From: Parascedosporium putredinis
Taxonomy: Eukaryota; Ascomycota; Sordariomycetes; Microascales; Microascaceae
DNA: 64,000 nt
Direction: 5' to 3'
Assembly: GCA_949357655.1 (NCBI GenBank)
Contig: CASHTG010000001.1
Coordinates: 3,100,001 to 3,164,000, forward strand
Part shown: positions 47,274 to 59,668 of the stretch, piece by piece
Layout: the number at the start of each line of letters is the position of its first letter
Numbering within the stretch: position 1 is the stretch's first letter
Made by a program: the position numbers and the translations under genes
The notes under the pieces: generated by a model
Database searches by the model: none
What the model was told of the DNA's origin: nothing
Seen by the model: only the letters and a program-made list of their open reading frames with translations

Positions 47274-48138
47274 TCAGATCATCAGCACGGCGAAGCCAAC
47301 GGCGCCAAATATGAGCGCGACGGACGCGCCAATCGCGCTGCCGGAAGCTTGGACTGGGCCGGGAGTGACGGCGCCTCCCGAGGCTTGAGGAATCCCCACG
47401 ACGCCATCGGTAACCTGGGGGTTGATTTCGATAAAGGTAGGGCTTGGGACGCCAATGACAGCCGGCTGGGTCTGGGTCTGGATCCCGGTTTGCGGGCGCG
47501 TCTGAGAAGGAACCGCGGAGTTCTCCGATCCAGTCTCGGTCTCGGTCTCGTTAGGCTTAGACAAGTTGGGGTTATCGATCAAAGCGCCGCCAAACGGCGT
47601 CGTCTTGCTCGGCTGCTTCGCCTTCTTGTCTTCGAGGACAGAAACCAGGGCGCCATACGCGGCCTTGGACTTCTTTTCCGTAGGGTTCACTACACCGTAC
47701 ATGCCGGACGCGCAGTGCTGTCCTTGCGTGCAGTAGAAGACAAAAGGATCCTCATTTTCAACAAGAATCTTGAATACCTTGTCCTATAGGGAAAGCGTTA
47801 ACTAGGGTTTCAGGCAAGGGCCTTGGGCATAAGAAAGCCAGGATGAAACAAGAGGAAAAAAAGACAAAGCCACTTACGCTTTCGCCCTCGGCGACAGGGA
47901 GGAAACCCGAGAAGAAGCCATACTCGTGGGCAGGTTCGCACGCCCTCTTAAAGGTACCCTTGGCCACGCTGTGGTTGGCAGGAAGGAAGTGAAACTCGAT
48001 GTAATCGCCAACCTTGGCGTTGACAGTATCAGGTAGGAAGGAGAAGGGGTTCGCGACGGCCTTGACAACGTGCACCGTAGCCTGGGCGCCGGTCGCAACG
48101 AGAGCGCCAATAAGGGCGAGATTCTGTGTGATCCTCAT
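47274..48138 (-). CDS. GPI-anchored cupredoxin-like cell-surface protein
   Basis: Exons 47878-48138 and 47274-47783 (intron 94 nt) give 256 residues with no frame break. A signal peptide (MRITQNLALIGALVATGAQA) is followed by a plastocyanin-like domain of about 130 residues: VKAVANPFSFLPDTVNAKVG, IEFHFLPANHSVAKGTF, then FYCTQGQHCASGMYGVVNP. The His in NHSV and the C-x4-H-x4-M of the last motif are the right set for a type 1 copper site, so copper binding is likely. After residue ~165 comes a Thr/Ser/Gln/Pro-rich linker (TETETGSENSAVPSQ), then a C-terminal hydrophobic tail (ASVALIFGAVGFAVLMI) with small residues before it, typical of a GPI signal. Such fungal proteins sit on the plasma membrane or wall; their roles are mostly unknown. 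Confidence 0.88.
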
Positions 48139-51100
48139 GGTGTATTGGGAGACGGTAAGGTGTGAGAAAGTGAGTGTGGTGAGCAAGTGAGCGGGTGAGA
48201 ATCGCAAGAATAAAAAGAAGGTGTTGTTTCGTTTCGACCAAGATAGGTCTTTGATGCCCTTGTGTAGATCGGTTTGGGTGGAGAAGCGAGTGTTGAAGAA
48301 CGGGTTCGAGAATTGGAAAGATGAAGCGGGCGGGAGGAGGTTGCTGCCTTTGTAGGGATTTCCGAAAAGATGATCGATGATGGGGCTTGTTTCAAGGGGT
48401 TAGATCTCGACCAAGAACGAAGTGGCGAGGTCTTTTATATCACGGTCCCTCGCACCACCTCCGACCGTGCTAGGGGGCTAGCTCCATGGTGATGCTCTCG
48501 GCACTCTTGCATAACCTTGACTCAATGGACCCTTGGAGGCCCTGTCTTGATCCCACCATCTTGGCTTTTCCCTGAAGGGGTTCCACAATCACCTCCAATC
48601 TCGGTTCCCAAAATCGCCAAGATGATCCCAGACGATCTACAGATCCACGCGCTCAGGGGACCGTCTAATAGCCTCGGGCCCTAAAAAAGAAAGATGGAAA
48701 AAAAAAAAGGAAGCAGAAACGCCTCTTGTTCGTTTCCTTGAGCTGCGGCCTTCTGGTTGGCTTGTTTTCACATTCTATTTTCGTTTCCTTCTTCTTTCGA
48801 GGCCGAACCGAGACCCGAACCTTTTCTTCATTCCAATCACCCGTCACCCATAGGGGAAAATAAAGAAAGAAGCCTAGAGTTCTGCATCTTGGCTTCCCAT
48901 GTTGGCGATGATGGGCAAAGGGTAGAGGCGTCCATTAGACGAGAATCGGCGAATGGCAAAGGTGAGCGTGAAATCGATTGGGTCTCACCAACCAAAAGTA
49001 GGCTTAGCGCCCGGGCCGGGCCCGGGGCCGAATTGCGGGGCACTTCTGAAACGCCTGAGCGCGCGCCAACCTAGCATCAAGTGTTTGAGATTTTCCCTTT
49101 CCCTCCTCTTTCTCGCAGAGGAGAACCCTGGTAAAAAAACAAAGAAAGACCAGAAACGCTGGCTCGCACCATTGGATGCGAGGATTAGCCTTGGCATCTC
49201 AGCCTGTGATTCGTCCTGGACTGCTCCACGGCAGCCTGGGCTGTTTGGCATTAGGTGCCACCAGCGAGGGGTTCGGATGGACCCCCTCCAACGTTTTGCG
49301 TGCGTGGAGCCAGGTCGGGATGGCAGCTGGACTGGGAGCTGGGAGACAGGCACGGAGCAGACTGCATCCGGAATTGACGGGGACGAATGCTTGGAGTGGC
49401 AGTGCACGGGAGCCTGTCATTCTGTGACAGGAGAAACAGGAGAAAAGCCATGAAGCGTAGCGCCTCAAATGACGAAAAAGTCAAAATGGAGATCTGAAAG
49501 AGCCCTGGTTGGTTGAGAAGCGGGATGGGGATTTGAGGATCTGCCCGAATGCTCGCTCTCCTCACCCACGGAGCAACTTGGCTCGTCCCCCGCTCTCTAT
49601 GGGCAAAATTGAATTCAAACGATTTTCCGATGCGCGGATCATCTCCTGTGCCCGTCCGTCTCCGCAAAACAGAGTGTATGGATTTCTTGCAAGGATTCAT
49701 TTTGAATGCTGACTGCACTGCCTCTTCGTTTCGAAGATCAGTCCCGGCACGAACTCAGTCCCGAGTGCACGTTGCGCTAAAGGAATATTTTATCGCCGAC
49801 GGCGTGCATCGACAAGCGGCTTAGCTCTGATAGTCTGACCGGCACATGTTATGATTGAATTGATACGGATGTTGCATCTTCCATTCTTCCAAGGAAACCG
49901 TGAGATCCTTCATGAATCTGTTGGCCGGTGCCTGCGCCTGGATTGCATTTTCTTTCATTTTCAACCAACACATCAATTCATAGTCGTCTCGACCCTGGTG
50001 CCGAGACCTCCAAGACACTCTGCAGCGTTTAGCTGCAGCAGCGCCGCCTAACCAGTCTATACGTGACCAACCGTCTTGCTCCGTACCCGCCACCCGCGGG
50101 AAGCGACCCTCACCTTTCTGCTACCGGCTATTTTTGAACCGAATGGTGGTTGGCGTTGGCATGCGCGCGCGCTGGCTGATTCTATTTCGAGCCATCACGA
50201 CGAAGAGGGGGAAGGCCCAGCCTTTCTTCCCAGTGCAATGTTCGGGTTCAATTCCTGCGGACGCGCCTCCCCCACCGTTTCCCCGGACGATGTGGCTTAG
50301 TCGAAGCCTCGTTTTTCTCAGCCCAATACTACCAGATTGGAAGATATTTCGACCCTTCTGCCAAGATGCCAAGACCGCCATCAAGGACGGCACCTTCAAG
50401 TGGCATTCGAGACATGTTCTATACATATCATTCGTCAGGGAGCTTGGACTTTTCCGACGAGTGATGTCAGCGAGGTCTACCTAACAACGTTGAACTGTGT
50501 CCGTCCATCTTCTGCGCATCAAGGGCCGCAAGGTTGGATTTATAAATAAAAAGGGAAAAAGTTCGATATGTAATAACAAAAGAAAGAGAGGCAGTTGGGG
50601 AGAGAGAAGAGATGAGAAGAAGGAGGCAAAGCCTAGAGACCAAGCAATTCTCACTTGACACTTGGCGCCTTCTACCATTGACGAGTATGAATCCAAGCCT
50701 TGGGTTTTCTATTCCAGTCTCGAAAACGCTGCCTGACGTGATACCTATCGGAATCGCTTAGCCTCTGGCCTCGGTCTATACCCATAGCGGGCGCCCAAAC
50801 CATTACGGCTCCCTGAGAAAACCTCAAGCCTCCACTTACATCCGTTTTAGGGCAACCAACCCTGACCCTAGCCTAACCTACCACCTACCCGAGGATGTGG
50901 TTTTGATACGATCGAACGGACCTGTGAGAAGGACTCCCTGCGGAACGCGTGCGCGCTTCGTGTTGGGACAGACACCTGATAAGCGACTCCGACTTACCGG
51001 GAGCCACATGGCAATGGATTTCATCTGTCCAGACGGGCATTACATTAGCTGTTTCAAATCACGATTGTACACGTCGGTCCTAGCGAGATGATTCGAAGGA

Positions 51101-54100
51101 AGGCAGAGGCTGTGCTTGCAATCCGTCGGCCTATCCATCCCCTGTCTGCTATTGCAGAAGCCAAGCGAGACCATCCGTAGTACTCTGATTGGCGTCGCGG
51201 CAATACAGATATAGCTCTTCCAGCAGCCAGAGAGCCTGGTTTGTGGGGATGGTTCCTGAGATGTGCATCTCCTCATGCATTAGACATGGGACGGACAGAT
51301 AGTTGTAGTACGGGTGGCATCATATAAGAGGAGGCACTGTCTCTTTACGGCTAAGGAAGGAGATACGGGTGGCATCCGAGATGCTGAGCCACACGGCACC
51401 GTAGAGGTATGTCATTGCGGCGATGTCCGAGGCGGTGTAGCTAGGCAGCTACCATATGCCAGGGAGAAAGGACAGCAAGCATATGACGATTTTAGATTCT
51501 CGACAAGGCCAAAAGCCCTAGTTCAGATTCCATCCGAACCTCGCCATATTCTAAAATTGTCCGATAGGGCGGGGAGAGAAATGCGATTGGCCCCGTCGAT
51601 ATCCCCCTTCGTTCCCCCAAAGGCGGGAGTTGCGAGGTCACCGTGGGCGGGCAATGACGCGGAACACGGCTGTATGGCACGAAGTCCGGAGTATTGATGA
51701 ACCCGTTTGGCGCGCCGGAAAGGAGTCACCGTTAGAGGGGCGACAACTGGCGAGAAAGGGGGCTGAGCGATGAGGACAACTCGTTTGAGGAAACCCCCAT
51801 TGAAGCTCTACATTGTTCATCGTCGAAATCTGGACGAGTCAGTAGAGTGTCGTCTGGATCGAGGTCTCTCTAGCGGAGTGGGAAGGAGCACGTATCCCAA
51901 AGGTTCGCTGGATCTCTGTTCGATATTAGGTGTCTATCCATCCCAAACCTAACATTTGTATCATCCATGCGCATGCCCCAGGACGCCATAGCCCACCGCC
52001 ACTGTTGTCCCGGCCAAGACATTCGATATTAAATAGATCAATAGAACTTGGCTGATGAGTCAAAGGCTTGGTTGACATCCCGCAGATGGTGACCGCCGAT
52101 GGGACGGGTGTGGTGGCTGGCTGTCTCATTTGATTCGCCGCCTTCCATATCAAGCTGATAACTCAGCTGCCATGTTTGTCATTCAGCACCGCACCATCAG
52201 CGGGGCCTGTGTTGCGTCGCCGGCGAAGAAGTAATAGGGAAGACTGTCAGGGCGAATATACGTGGACGCGAGGCGGAGTGGAGTGGAAGAGGGCGGGAGT
52301 GTGCAAAGATATCCGCTGAGGACTCGGGCTTAGAGATGTGCTAGATGGTATCTGTTGGGGGATGGGTAGAGGGATTTTGTTTGCCTCACTGACTCATGGA
52401 TGGGTTCTCATTTAGCGTTTGTTAAGGTTGGCATTTGAAACATTGTTTTTCGGATGGGATGCCGTGTTGAAGTCCAGGTCTCTTCCCAACGACAAGCAAT
52501 GGATGCATAGCGGGATATTTCCGATGGGGTGCAATTTGAGTGAGAGCGGCAACTCCACTCCCACTCCCTTGAGCAAGTACTTGTATTAGTCTGTTGGCTT
52601 GGTTGGATGCACGCGAAAATCGATAGTCGGTTGATTGGCCCGCTTTCGACGGGCTGCAGGTTTTTTGTTTGATGAAATTGAAGTTGGCCCACTTGACTCA
52701 ATTGATGGGGATCCATCGATGGGTGCATTGAACCTGCTGCGCCCAGTTCTGCCTTCCCGAGTATGAGACTGCCGGGATATGATTGGCCCATGAACTGAGG
52801 CCGTGGAAGGTCACTGGCATGTCTGGGCGACCCCGTAGGGCTGGGATTTCCGTCCGGTCGGTACTTCCTCGTTCAAAACCACACACCCAGAGCCTAACTC
52901 ACCTTGAATTCTTGCATCGTGCGAAGGGAAGGGGTCCTCGACAAGCTTAACCATTTCTCGGAACCCAAGCCCCCCAAATCCCTCCCCCTCCGCCTTTGCT
53001 TTTCCGACCAACCCAACCCTTCTTAGCTAAAACTTAGTTTAATGAGCTTGAAGAATTTAGTGGGATGCTCCGGAAATTTTACTCTGGCCCGCAGCTTTGC
53101 AGGATCTCGCACATTGTTGCATCCGTCTGATGGATCCCCGAGATCCATCCAGGGCTCTGTTTGTAAGTACGAAGTATTACAGAAGTCCATTGAGCCCCAG
53201 TCAGGCCCTTTTGATGCGCCCTAAGGCCCTTCCCCGCTAAAACTGGAGCGACGTTCACTTCGTGTTCCGTGACCGTATTTTAACATTTCCCAGTTTCCAG
53301 TCTTCTCAATCACTGAATCGGTCATCCATAGCATTCAAAATGATAACCCAGTCGCTAGATTTGTGCACGCCAAGTAACTAGTACGTTCGGGACCCTCGAG
53401 TCGTCTCCACCATCTTCCCACTGTTGACACCTGTGATATCGCTTCAAGGGTTCCTTGATGGAGATTGGAGGCTCTCCAACAAACTACGTAATCTCAGTCG
53501 GGCGGTGCAGTGCAGCGCATTGCATATTCATCGCCAACTAAGCCGCACGCCAGGCTCCAGTGTTTCGGATCATATCTAATCGATGTGGTATCACTGGCAC
53601 GCGGATGTGGCCCGCAGTACCTTGATATGAGCAGCGTGAAGAGGAATGAAGGGCTCAATCTGCTTTGCGACCCTGGCCCTGACACTGAGCGCCCGCGCAG
53701 AGTTCATAGGATTGTGCGGGCCTGTCACCCTTCATCCTTATCCCTTATGCCAGCTTTAATGTTCAGCACAAAGGTTATTCAGCCGCCTCACCCAGCCACC
53801 CACCCCCTCCTCCCCCTTCCCCTTTTTTTTTCTTTCTTTGCGGCCCACTCTCGCGGCTCATGGGCGCAGCACTCTGAAGCCTGACAGCAAATAGGAAGCC
53901 GCGAAATGTGGAAGGAAAACGGGAAAGGGATGTACGAAATCAAATCGATGGTGGGCATGGATAAGGGTATCGGCACAGGTATGGGTATGGGTACGAACTT
54001 CCCTGAGGGAAGCTGATGGAGAGATCAATGTCTTCCGTCATCTGATTACCACCAGTTGATCGGTGGTACACTCGCAAGGATTGGGTCCCTTGTATAATCA

Positions 54101-54172
54101 TCCATGGATGTATCCATGAGCATCTTCTTCAGTCTGGGTTGAAACAACCACAGGCCCGGGCATTCATTGTTC

Positions 54173-54194
54173 TTTTTTTTTTTTTTTTTTTTTT
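54173..54194. repeat. 22-base T homopolymer
   Basis: An uninterrupted T-run followed by cagctgcc. Either a degenerate poly-T tract or the reverse of a poly-A tail. No retroposed gene body was recognised next to it. Confidence 0.85.
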
Positions 54195-56604
54195 CAGCTG
54201 CCATTTTGGGGAGGTTCTGACGGCCACAAAGCGCTCCACTCCACAGATAAAACATCAAATTTCATCGTGCTTGGGGAGAGACCGCGTATAGTTACACCAT
54301 CGCCTTTAGCCCCTTATTATTCGGTAGTCAACTTCACCTTGCCAGAATAGACACGCTCCGTTCTGTTGCCTGATACACATATTGACGAGGGTCTCGAGTC
54401 TATATGGACCAGCTGCCTTCCCTAGAGACCTCAGTTTTTCAATCGGGGTTGGGGGCGGCCACTAAGCTTCAACCTGTTTGTGTGCAGACACCACCAGCTT
54501 GACAGCTTCCAAAAACCTGCAAGTACGAAGTACTTGTACCATCGACGTGTCGCTGGGCTGGAAGCCAATCGTCGCCTTCTTTTGATGCGCCCCTGTCGGG
54601 CAAGCCTGGGAGACTAGCGCTGGCCTATATCCCTGTACGCTCGACTTGTACTGGAATGGGGCGTGACGGGGTATCAATTTATTGCAGAGCATGGTCACGA
54701 TGCACTGGCCGCTTCGCTCATTCCCTGCTTTGGCCGGCGCTGCCCGCCTGCGGGCAACCCGGTCAATATCTTTTCCACTAGTTTTTCATCTCCCCCTCCT
54801 GCCCTCCTGATGGCGGGGGAGGTCTGCAGCCTTCAGATGTTTTTATCTGTGCCGTGCGCGTTTCGACGGACAAGGCCGCGATTCCTAAAGAGAAATGGAG
54901 AAGAATGATCCAAAAGGTCTTGCGTCGATAGGCGTTTATTCCACCCCTGGCTGAAGAGGTCGAGGCCCCGAGACTGGAGGTGAATATAACGTGCTCGCGA
55001 CATGGGAGGGCCGGCAGGATTTAACCTTCTTCGTCGGCGGCCCCAAGCCTGTGGTGGAGGGGCGTCAGATTTACCTGTGCCGAGCCAGACTCGGGAACGA
55101 TCAGCTCTCCAAGTACAGCTCACTCACGTTCAAGTGGAGGTCGCCACAAACGAGAGTTTGGGGTTTCATCGACCCAGCTATCGGGGGCCAGGTACACCGG
55201 ACGGGATCGTCTCAGTCTCGACGCTGCCACGGTTTAGTCAACCTGTCTTGTGGATCACTGATGCCTTTATGGTTTGCATCACGGATTGTTTTGGCTGGCG
55301 CGTTGAAGTTTTTGTCGCACAGCACATGCGGCCTGTGTCCCCCCTCTGCTTTCGATTTTTGTTTTTGCTCTTCTTCGAGGGAAAGGGGGTTCCATATGAT
55401 CGCCTTGGCTGGGCATACGAACCAGCTGCGATGCAGGTATTCTAGACTTAATATAACCGTCCTCGTGAAACGTGCCAGCACCAGCAGCCTCATCGCCACG
55501 AGATGGCGCTCGAAGCTGACCCTCTTCGACTGCCAGCCCCAGCCCCGGACCACCTATCACGTCCCTGCAACCAGTCCCATCAAGAGGAAAGTCATTCGAT
55601 GTTCTTCAACCCCCTCCCCCATTCCCCGTGGAAGTCTTTGAGAACATTGAAGCCACACGACCACTTCTTCTTCTCTTCCAGTCTTGTCACCATTTTCTCA
55701 CCCTCCCCTTCTCTTCCTTTTCCTCCTTCATTGTCAAGCCTATACATTACTCTGCACTGGTAGACTTTGGGGGAAAGAATTATCCTATTACCTAGACTCT
55801 GAGTTACCTCAATCGCATCGAAATGATGACATAGGCTTCAACCTCAACTTTGCTCTCTCCCCAAGAAGCCAAACGCACAAAGGAATGCAAGCGCATGGAT
55901 CGCGATAATACTTGTACGCATCGATATGACAAAAGGTTTAGCTTTCATCTCGGTAGACAGACCCCTCCCCACCCCCATACCTCACCCACAATTCGCCCCG
56001 CCCTCTCTTCGTGTGGTGTGTGTCTCCCTTTCCCTTGTCTTGTGTCCTAATGGCACCACCCCCCCTCTCTCTCTTCCAAACTTGTCTTGACCCCAAGTAC
56101 TTCTCTTGGCCGGCCAAGGACCATCTGCTGGGTTCACCGCCGTGGCAGCGGGGATAATTGCCATCGGAGATTGGTACCGGGAGACAGTCCCCCTCCTCAT
56201 CTCTCATCTCTGCCGTCTGAGCCAGAAACCCAAGTTCACGATACCCGGGCTCATCACCCTCCGCCGCCCCCCGCCCCCCCTTCCCCCTAGACCGCTAGCC
56301 GCTGCTCCCCGGCCCAAGCTTTCCAACCTTTTCAAAGGTAGGCAACGACTACTCAAGCTACCCGTTTGAACGGCCGAGGACCAGCGTTACCTGTCCAATC
56401 AGGCGGCCCTTTTCCCATTTTACGCCATGTACTCATGTAACCTCATATGCAAGCCGTCGGCGTTCTTTCTCGTCCATCCTCTGGGTCTCCCACCAAGGGC
56501 CAAGGGGGCGTAGTGGCTCATTGTGTTCTCCATTCATTTTGGCCCGTCACACAGAGGCGGACGCTCGTTGATTGAAGGCTATCTGGCTCGTGCAAGCTAT
56601 CGAC

Positions 56605-56642
56605 CTTGTGCTTGTGCTTGTGCTTGTGCTTGTGCTTGTGCT
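56605..56642. repeat. Hexamer array CTTGTG x 6
   Basis: Six perfect copies plus two bases, about 840 bases upstream of the bZIP start. On the minus strand it reads as His-Lys repeats, which explains a KHKHKH open frame that I do not accept as a gene. Confidence 0.9.
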
Positions 56643-57476
56643 GCCCTCCCCCTCCGCACTGCTCTCCCGTTTTAGGAAAGACATGGAGTTGCCCTGCTAG
56701 CTTCTTCAGCCCTAAGCCGATCGCGCTCGCTTGACGGTTTTCCCTTGTGTACACCCCTTCCCTCCCCCGTCCCCCTCCCTGGCCTGGAAACGGGACAAGG
56801 AATCGGCTGGGTTTTTGTTGATTGCCTTGAAATGGGCCGGGTGCGTTTATTTTCCCTCTTTGGCTGGGCGGAGGGGGTCCACAAGTCGGCAGAGTAGAGC
56901 AGGAGACTGTCCTCGCCGGTATCAGTGCCAGACGGCTGCGGGGAGAGAGGTGGGAGGTGAGCCCTTTGGCTTGGGGAGGCGAAAGGGGACGGCGAACGGC
57001 GAAGGGGGCACGGGGAAAGGGGGCAAGGGGACAGACAGACAGCAGAAAGAGAAGTTGGGAGCAAAGAGGCGTCACCCTCCTCTTTCACCGCACCGCCCCC
57101 AGCGCTGCTTCTGCCTTCACTTTTCTCTCCCTTCCTTGGAGCGTTGTCATTTGTTGAAGTTTATTTCGGGATCTAAGGTTCCTTTTCCTCGTGAACAATA
57201 TATCCTGGCATCCAAATTTCCAGACCACCTTGAGCCTTTCCTTGTCCGTCCTCATTTTTATTTATTCATCACAAGGCCCAGGCATGGTCAGTCCTCGACC
57301 GTAGTAGCAGGCCAGGGCTGCGCGACTCCATAGATCGCTGCTTCAATCTTGCTTTGCTCAAAAACCCTCACCATACCCTTGATCACGAGGGGCGCACTCG
57401 TGGTCTTTTTCCCAGGAACTCAAGTTTCAATTCTCTCTCCTGACCCCATACCCAAGCATCCCATCTGTCTAAAGCA

Positions 57477-58405
57477 ATGTCTCCTTCCAGTGTAAGTCGC
57501 CTCTCGTTTTTCTTTTTCTGTTTTCCCTATCCGTGGGTGGTGACTCGGCTTGGAGAGCCGGGCGTGGTGGCCCTTGGGTCATCCGCCAAGCCTCCAGCTT
57601 CCGCCTCCGCCCGCGCGGAGGGTGTCCGTCTTCTAATCCGCCTCGTCGCGTAGAAGAGTGCAAACCTTGAACGCATTCGCAACAACCAGCGCCGCTCCCG
57701 CGCTCGTAAGAAGGAATATGTCCAGGAACTGGAGGATCGGCTCCGGAAAGTTGAGCTCCAGGGCGTCAACGCCGCATCGGAGATCCAGGTCGCCGCTCGC
57801 CGCGTTGCCAGCGAGAACAAGAAGCTCAGGGCCCTTCTCCATCAAAACGGCGTCAGTGAGGACACCATCGACACCTTCCTTTACACATCAACAACCCCTC
57901 CCCCACAGGATTCGCCCACCGGGAGGCTGGCTCGCCTAGGGCCATCGGTAAATAACCTCGAGCAGCTTCTCGTCCCTCGGCGACCCTCTTGCGCCAGCCT
58001 CAGTGTACCCCTGGCCTCTCCCCAAATAAGATCTAGCAGAGAGCCGTCCGTGGCCAGCGACTCCGCCTGCCACTCGTCCGGATCCTGGGAACCTGGACCC
58101 CCTGTGTCAGCGGCCGGCGCGAGTCCCATCAGCGGCAGCGTGTCGACTTCTCCTATGCCGGGTCCGATTCAGCCCCTCGCTCCGATTCATCTGCAACCGT
58201 CCTCTCGAAACCAGCAGGTTGAGGGTTTTAGCATTGAGTAACACAGCAGAGCAGCAGTTTCCCGCCCTACGACACCGACTATGACGCACCGTTAGCTCTG
58301 CCGTATCTTCAACTTCCATCGCCGCCGAACCAGCAGTACAATAATATCAGCGTCGACTACTTTGCCTCGTCCCGAGAATATCCCCCAAACCAGTACCCGT
58401 GCTAG
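57477..58405 (+). CDS. bZIP transcription factor
   Basis: Nuclear DNA-binding regulator. Exon 1 is only 15 nt (MSPSS, 57477-57491), the intron 57492-57653 (162 nt), exon 2 57654-58405. The basic region comes at once, at residues 9-25 (NLERIRNNQRRSRARKKEY), with the N-x7-R pattern of bZIP proteins. It is followed by a leucine zipper (LEDRLRKVELQ, then helical sequence to ENKKLRALLHQNGV). The rest is Ser/Pro-rich, with an NNLEQLLVPRRPSCASL segment seen in fungal bZIPs of this type. The frame breaks near 58233-58240: read as is, it stops at 58241 after VEGFSIE. One more base opens a further 50 codons (SFPPYDTDYDAPLALPYLQL, and on to YPPNQYPC) with a stop at 58403-58405. Target genes cannot be told from sequence. 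Confidence 0.88.
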
Positions 58406-59668
58406 TCGTATTCGACGCATCATTCTGTCTCCTGATCATACAGCTTTCGAAAGCCTCTCGAGTGCCCTTTTCGGCACCCCAGGGGTTGTGAAGAGAACAA
58501 CTAGAATTCTCCCACCATGGTACGCGCAAGAAGTCTGCCTCTCTAGTTCTGCTCCATGCCGAGCGAGCGCTAGTTGTGGCTAGCCAAGTTCCCACTGGCG
58601 TTCATGGCTTCTTGGAGTATGGAAAGAGGCAACTTGTTCAAGCTGTTTCACCCTCTTTCCTTTATCTTTTTCTCTCCTTTCTTTCTTTTCTACCTGCCTT
58701 TGAAAGGCCCGGCGGATCTGACATGGGCTGGCCTTCAGCTGATCTAGCATTTTCTGTCTTCATCTCCCCTCTCTCTACCTTATCTCTTTCTTTCGTTCCT
58801 TCTTTCTGCTTATTTTTTCCATTACTGTGTTCTTTTACAGGCTGGATTTTCTGGGGTTCCTCGTCGCTAGGAAACTGGCCATTCTGGGAGTTCTGCAACT
58901 GGTCTCATTTCCTCTCTCTCTCCATTGATGTAACTGCCGAGTATTGATGGCACGGCCTTCTCCTTTGTCTCCATGGAGTGAGAGATAGCAATGGGAGGAT
59001 GGGCTTGGGATCGCAACGTGTGTTTTCGACATCAATGAGGCTACGGATTATATCTTTCCTTTGTCCACGGCGCAGTCTAGAAGAATGAGTGATGAATCTA
59101 GCGTTTCGCTGTATGTAGCACGCTCGAGAACAGTCCCTTAAGGGCATTGTTCAAATCCAAATACAAACCGCTAAGGAATGCAGGCGAATTCTCAGTAGAC
59201 AGCGTCCTCTCCGCTCGTGCGACAGACTACTTGTCAAGTGTGGCTTTATCCCCTTTGTTTTATCTTTCCTTCTAGTCTTGGGGTGATCGTCGCCCCGACT
59301 GTAGTTGTAGTAAGAAGCCTGCTTCGCTTCCATGTTAGTGACAGGTGCCGTGCCACAATGAACTGGAGGAGGTCGCCGCATTTGGCGCGATGCTATTTCG
59401 ATACACAGCCATTCCAGATATAATTTCTTGCCTTTGTTTGAAGATGAGTGAGAGGAATTTCATAGCGGCGCGTCTGTCTTCAGTTTTGGTGCCGGGAATG
59501 CCATGACAAGTAGTAGCCCTTTTCTGCTAGCTAGAAGAAAGAGGCCCCTCCGATGAGAACTCTGACATCCCGTCAAACCGGAGGGTTTCCATGGAGCTCA
59601 TATACCTCTCAATAATTTGCTCTTGGCCCTTTTCGAAAACTTGGAGCGTAAGCGCTCCTTCTTTGACC
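58406..59668. other. Intergenic downstream of the bZIP gene
   Basis: T/C-rich near 58645-58830, from which come the hydrophobic open frame at 58576-58947 and its reverse. No gene supported. Confidence 0.45.

Larger units (their letters stand above)
48139..57476. other. 9.3-kb region without supportable genes
   Basis: Lies between divergent genes, the cupredoxin-like gene (-) and the bZIP gene (+). Many short open frames occur on both strands (for example 48953-49453 +, 49251-49718 -, 53510-53884 +, 54991-55641 +, 56731-57333 +), but none has a known motif, a consistent splice pattern or a clear codon bias. Features seen: a 22-base T-run ending in cag at 54173-54194 and a CTTGTG array at 56605-56642. 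The last 1 kb is probably the long leader and promoter of the bZIP gene. Unspliced or non-coding transcripts are possible but cannot be shown from sequence. Confidence 0.45.

Noticed and set aside
50160..50270. tRNA-like B box (ggttcaattcc near 50246)
   Set aside because: No matching A box at the right distance, and the would-be acceptor stem does not pair.
54991..55641. 216-codon plus-strand open frame
   Set aside because: No recognisable domain or consistent codon choice. Several overlapping frames of similar length suggest chance.
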